Shown here one piece after another: positions 6,601-8,194 of a stretch of 8,194 nt of DNA. Source of the stretch: CAYYFV01 sp964451705 (GTDB lineage: Bacteria > Patescibacteriota > Gracilibacteria > UBA1369 > GCA-2718715); assembly GCA_964451705.1 (NCBI GenBank), contig CAYVIV010000033.1, positions 1-8,194 of the forward strand. The letters are read 5' to 3'. Positions within the stretch are counted from its first letter, which is position 1; every line of letters starts with the position of its first letter. A model generated the notes under the pieces. The model made no database searches, was not told the DNA's origin, and worked only from the letters and a program-made list of their open reading frames with translations. The translations under genes and the position numbers were made by a program.

Positions 6601-8194
6601 AGCTTCTTATCAAGATACTCAAATAAGCTTTCACTTAGCATCTCATTCTCATGTGGACAAAGCCTTGCCTGCGATGCCTGTAGTACTGGGACAAGATACA
6701 AATGTAGATTCATTTGGTCCCGATAAAACTCAAGCATTGACATTTGATTTTAAGCCATATGCGGATAATATTGATGGTTTAGAAATTGATGGAATTGACT
6801 ATGTGATTAAGGATGCTGGCTATGTGGGTGCGATAATAAAAGCTTTGGAAAACAGAGGGTTTTCAGTTGTTAAGAGAGATAGTGGTTTACTGACGACCAA
6901 GGGTGTTTTCAGTCAAATTATTAAGATTGAGGACAAGACTTATCGAGCATATTTTGAATCTGTATACAAAAAATGGTTACAAAATAAAACTAGCGAGCAG
7001 GTTGTAAGTGATTTTCAAGATGCTTTAAAATTATTTGCTGTTCTGAAACCTCAAGAGGTTTCCTCTAATGTTCTTGTGAATATCTTAGTTGATTTAAGAA
7101 AGGATAACCCTGAGGCTTTTGAGTTGATTAGTCAGGTTCAAGATAAAAAGTTATTGGTTGAGACTCAATTATTTCAGGATGTTTTAGAACGCAGGCCAGT
7201 TAAAAGATTAACCTCTCAGAATGGACCATTTAATGCGTACTTTGGTAAGACGGCAGGTAGTGGTGGTTTTGGAATTCAGGAATATGTCTTATATAAGTCA
7301 CCTCAAACTGGAGACGTTACTATAGCATGTCATAAAACGTGGCATCAGAAGATTTCCCCGCAGCAAGTGGATAAAGAAATTCAAGGTTTTGTTGAGGCTA
7401 ATGCTTGGAATGATTCAGGTATTATCAAGCTTTTGGAGCATGGGCATAACTTTTTAATTTCGGAGACCGGTGGTAATGCTTTAGATATGTTTAGTGCTAT
7501 GGATAAATTACAACCTGTTGAATGGTTCAGTTTGTACATGAAGCAATTGCAAGTAAATAAAACGTTTTGGAAAAATGGTTTTTTTCATGGTGATATGAAA
7601 GCAGCAAATGTGTTGACTTTTGTGAATAATAATGGAGAAAGAGTGGTTAAAATTATTGATCTTTTACCAACTCGTGTTTTTAAATCTATTCAGACGTTTA
7701 TTGATAAACATGGAGTAGAGAGGGGTGTTTGGCCTCATACATACGCATTTCGTGGGCCTGCAATAAAAAAAGCAAGAACTTTTTATTCTACTCAATTTAA
7801 ACATGATGTAAATCTACAATTGCAGCCTATGTATAGTAACTATGAGATTCAGACTAGGATTGCTAAAGCTCATGATATTCGTGGACAGGGGATTGCACTT
7901 GAACAGTTTATTGGACATCGGATAGGAGGAGACTTGTCTAAATTAACTACTGCACAACAGGATGTTATAGTGCGAGCCAATCTTATCGCGAAGCAGGCTA
8001 CGGATATTATGGAAGCAAGTAAATCAGATTTCATGGTTAGGTTAGAAGGTATAACGCAGGAACTAATTAAGGAGTTTAGTACCCCACCTGTTGCTTCTGC
8101 AACAGTGGTAAAGCAAGCCCCGACAGTAGTAAAACAAGCCCCGACAGTGGTAGATCCAGCTGCGACAGTGGTAGATCTAGCTCCAACAGTTCCA
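3693..8194 (+). CDS. Giant coiled-coil, membrane and protein-kinase-like protein (partial, spans an assembly gap)
   Basis: Family not recognised. The frame runs from ATG 3693 to a 100-N gap. Collapsing the 55-bp duplication flanking the gap (6411-6465 equals 6566-6620) lets it continue in the same codon phase to the window end: 1,449 codons, 3' end missing. The apparent stop at 6600-6602 is a gap-induced frame artefact. Collapsed numbering: predicted coiled-coil helices at about 9-60, 85-150, 190-240 and 537-563; a hydrophobic Gly/Ala-rich hairpin at 585-604 and 610-634, plus a weaker hydrophobic helix at 669-683; DLTPEYI at 255-261 and again at 862-868, within diverged repeat modules; a protein-kinase-like domain at about 1130-1360; and a TVVxxAP heptad tail from 1419. 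No N-terminal signal peptide is seen. Kinase motifs are given in their own entry. A membrane-anchored kinase-like effector or signalling protein is a reasonable inference, but the substrate is unknown. Expressed from its own promoter at 3644-3672. Confidence 0.82.
5445..5594 (+). other. Central hydrophobic hairpin of the giant protein
   Basis: Residues 585-604 are almost wholly Ile/Val/Leu/Ala/Ser and uncharged. A Pro-Ser-Gly-Gly turn (604-607) and a second apolar, glycine-spaced segment (610-634) follow. The first charge is Glu628. This fits a transmembrane helical hairpin or a glycine-zipper membrane-inserting segment placed mid-protein. The first helix (about 19 residues) is the more convincing. 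The second contains many small residues and could be a re-entrant or packing helix. Long helical and coiled-coil regions precede it. Confidence 0.65.
6411..6465 (+). repeat. 55-bp direct repeat, left copy, abutting the N gap
   Basis: Identical over all 55 bases to 6566-6620, and it ends exactly where the N run begins. In frame it encodes residues 907-924 of the giant protein plus one base of the next codon. The length and placement fit a k-mer overlap between two contigs rather than a biological repeat, although a collapsed in-frame tandem repeat cannot be excluded. Confidence 0.9.
6466..6565. other. Assembly gap of exactly 100 N
   Basis: Round-number placeholder. Because both flanks carry the same 55 bases, the true distance is probably negative (the contigs overlap), so no sequence need be missing. 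The gap breaks the reading frame of the giant gene, since 100 is not divisible by three, and creates a false C-terminus at 6602 in naive gene calls. Confidence 0.97.
6566..6620 (+). repeat. 55-bp direct repeat, right copy, abutting the N gap
   Basis: Starts at the first base after the N run and repeats 6411-6465 exactly. Reading from 6566 in the phase of the left copy gives 543 codons without a stop to the window end, so this copy joins the two halves of the giant gene in frame. Confidence 0.9.
7226..7915 (+). other. Protein-kinase-like domain of the giant protein
   Basis: In the collapsed numbering the motifs come in kinase order. The Gly-rich loop is G-S-G-G-F-G (1137-1142). The candidate ATP lysine is Lys1163, in a VTIACHK strand 26 residues on. 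A helix with Glu1177 or Glu1183 may supply the salt-bridge residue. A GIIKLLEHGHNFLISE stretch (1191-1206) resembles the beta4-beta5 region. The catalytic loop HGDMKAANVL (1247-1256) has Asp1249, Lys1251 and Asn1254. IIDLL (1269-1273) keeps the metal-binding Asp1271 but has Leu-Leu instead of Phe-Gly. A TYAFRGPA stretch (1298-1305) sits where the activation-segment end is expected, and HDIRGQGIALEQFI (1342-1355) resembles the alphaF helix with its Asp. All core catalytic residues are present, so activity is plausible. HGD at the catalytic loop also occurs in small-molecule kinases of the same fold, but K-x-x-N after it favours the protein-kinase type. Confidence 0.8.
8102..8194 (+). repeat. 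Degenerate 21-bp (seven-residue) tandem repeat in the giant gene
   Basis: Four full units (8102-8122, 8123-8143, 8144-8164, 8165-8185) and the start of a fifth (8186-8194) encode TVVKQAP, TVVKQAP, TVVDPAA, TVVDLAP and TVP. Units 1 and 2 differ at two silent positions. Units 3 and 4 change K-Q to D-P or D-L, so charge flips along the array. The Pro/Thr/Val/Ala composition suggests an extended, disordered linker or stalk after the kinase-like domain. It continues past the window edge, so copy number is unknown. Confidence 0.85.

Noticed and set aside
6566..6602. A stop codon at 6600-6602 ending the giant gene with residues TKSVSFLKLDL
   Set aside because: It appears only when reading through 100 N, which shifts the frame. 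The same 55 bases before the gap are read in another phase, and in that phase the frame stays open to the window end.
8102..8194. CRISPR-like array
   Set aside because: The units are 21 bp, contiguous without spacers, and in frame within a coding sequence. They are protein repeats.

Overview
The window looks like a piece of an AT-rich bacterial genome using the standard genetic code. All three long reading frames end in or run through ordinary codons, and none needs TGA as a sense codon. Leucyl-tRNA synthetase is the only core gene. Beside it are an orphan protein and a gene for a giant protein of more than 1,400 residues. None of the three genes has a recognisable Shine-Dalgarno sequence, and the plus-strand promoters lie almost on top of the start codons. 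These features, with the divergent, compact LeuRS, would fit a Patescibacteria/CPR-type lineage. That placement is an inference from style, not from a marker I can compare.

Layout: bases 1-127 hold an intrinsic terminator for a plus-strand gene outside the window, then the promoter region of the first gene. Bases 128-1006 (+) encode a 292-residue protein of unknown function. A strong bidirectional terminator at 1036-1061 separates it from leuS (3540-1141, minus strand), which converges on it. LeuRS appears complete and catalytically intact. A 152-bp divergent intergenic region (3541-3692) carries a very good extended -10 promoter for the giant gene.

The giant gene starts at 3693 and is still open at the window end (8194). 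It is interrupted by a run of exactly 100 N (6466-6565). The 55 bases before the N run are repeated identically straight after it, as expected when two contigs that overlap by an assembly k-mer are joined with a placeholder gap. If the 55 bases are collapsed, one continuous frame runs from 3693 to the end (1,449 codons so far). The apparent stop at 6600-6602 exists only because 100 is not a multiple of three.

The rebuilt protein has four broad parts: an N-terminal half rich in coiled coil, a central glycine/alanine-rich hydrophobic hairpin, a series of diverged internal repeat modules, and a protein-kinase-like domain. The kinase-like domain has a Gly-rich loop, an HGDxKxxN catalytic loop, and DLL where DFG is usual. 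A degenerate seven-residue T-V-V repeat tail follows and runs off the window. This giant kinase-like membrane protein is the item most worth following up. The three genes do not form an operon, and nothing in the sequence links them functionally.
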